From NCBI GenBank assembly GCA_001871755.1, contig MNXL01000131.1, positions 1-11,901 on the forward strand: 11,901 nucleotides of DNA, in the 5' to 3' direction. A model generated the notes under the pieces. That model was given only the letters and a program-made list of their open reading frames with translations, did not search any database and had not been told where the DNA came from. Made by a program: the position numbers and the translations under genes. Shown piece after piece: positions 11,695 through 11,901 of this stretch (position 1 is its first letter; each line of letters starts with the position of its first letter). This stretch comes from Anaerolineae bacterium CG2_30_64_16. Its GTDB lineage: Bacteria; Chloroflexota; Anaerolineae; CG2-30-64-16.

Positions 11695-11816
11695 GTTACT
11701 ACTCAGCCTTTGTGGTGATGTCATTCCCGCAAGCTCTTAGCGGGAATCCAGCGGCGCTGCCAGCGGGAACCTGGATGCCCGATAGAAGCATTCGGGCATG
11801 ACGGCTGAGTAGTTAC
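11695..11816. mobile_element. Inverted-repeat (MITE-like) element upstream of pgi
   Basis: The unit starts GTTACTACTCAGCC (11695-11708) and ends GGCTGAGTAGTTAC (11803-11816), inverted with one mismatch. It contains hairpins ATTCCCGC/GCGGGAAT and ATGCCCG/CGGGCAT. It has no coding capacity. It begins 31 bp before the pgi start and may hold or have displaced its promoter. Confidence 0.6.
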
Positions 11817-11831
11817 AAACGTAAAACGTAA

Positions 11832-11901
11832 GTTACTACTCAGCCTTTGTGGTGATGTCATTCCCGCAAGCTCTTAGCGGGAATCCAGCGGCGCTGCCAG
11901 C
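11832..11901. repeat. Second, truncated copy of the same element
   Basis: The 70 bp from 11832 to the window end are identical to 11695-11764, an offset of 137 bp. A 15-bp A-rich spacer (AAACGTAAAACGTAA) separates the copies. The copy is cut by the window edge, so the array may continue. Confidence 0.85.

Noticed and set aside
10540..11718. 392-codon plus-strand open frame opposite pgi
   Set aside because: It is a shadow of pgi on the opposite strand; the encoded protein has no recognisable fold and runs into the repeat element.

Overview
The window is 11.9 kb of GC-rich bacterial DNA. Gene families, spacing and several kinds of dispersed simple-sequence repeat suggest an uncultured or thermophilic-type Chloroflexota (Anaerolineae/Roseiflexus-like). 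That assignment is an inference from gene content and repeat style; no rRNA or marker gene is present to test it.

Layout. A zinc-dependent alcohol dehydrogenase (30-1058, +) reads in from the left and meets a strong hairpin terminator shared with a convergent two-gene cytochrome operon (4208 down to 1158, -). The operon encodes a membrane-anchored nine-haem cytochrome c, then a large fusion of a four-helix b-type cytochrome to twelve c-type haem motifs. Its promoter has an extended -10 and a perfect ATGAC-N4-GTCAT dyad centred at -41.5, the class II activator position of Crp/Fnr regulators. A second dyad of the same form, 620 bp upstream, sits at the same distance from another -10-like hexamer. 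It would drive a ~115-nt terminated leader or small RNA and then a 104-residue tail-anchored membrane protein (4394-4708, -).

From 5109 to about 9470 the minus strand carries a valine-tRNA-synthetase locus. A consensus sigma-70 promoter (9439-9467) drives a T-box riboswitch with a GUC (valine) specifier, the conserved T-box sequence and an intrinsic terminator. Instead of valS, the next genes are a vapBC-type toxin-antitoxin pair with its own promoter and palindromic operator; valS follows 153 bp later. valS carries an in-frame run of 7-residue repeats in the loop before its anticodon-binding domain. Other simple repeats lie in the T-box leader and in the vapC-valS spacer.

Upstream on the same strand are a macro-domain (YmdB-like) protein and glucose-6-phosphate isomerase (pgi).

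Two copies of a small non-autonomous inverted-repeat element (ends GTATCCTCTCAA) are present. One is inserted against the valS stop codon with an 8-bp target duplication. The other supplies the last 14 codons and the stop of the macro-domain gene. A different inverted-repeat element occurs in tandem at the right edge, directly upstream of pgi. The most notable features are the T-box(Val)-vapBC-valS arrangement, the paired -41.5 dyads around the multihaem operon, and mobile or simple repeats inside functional genes and RNAs.
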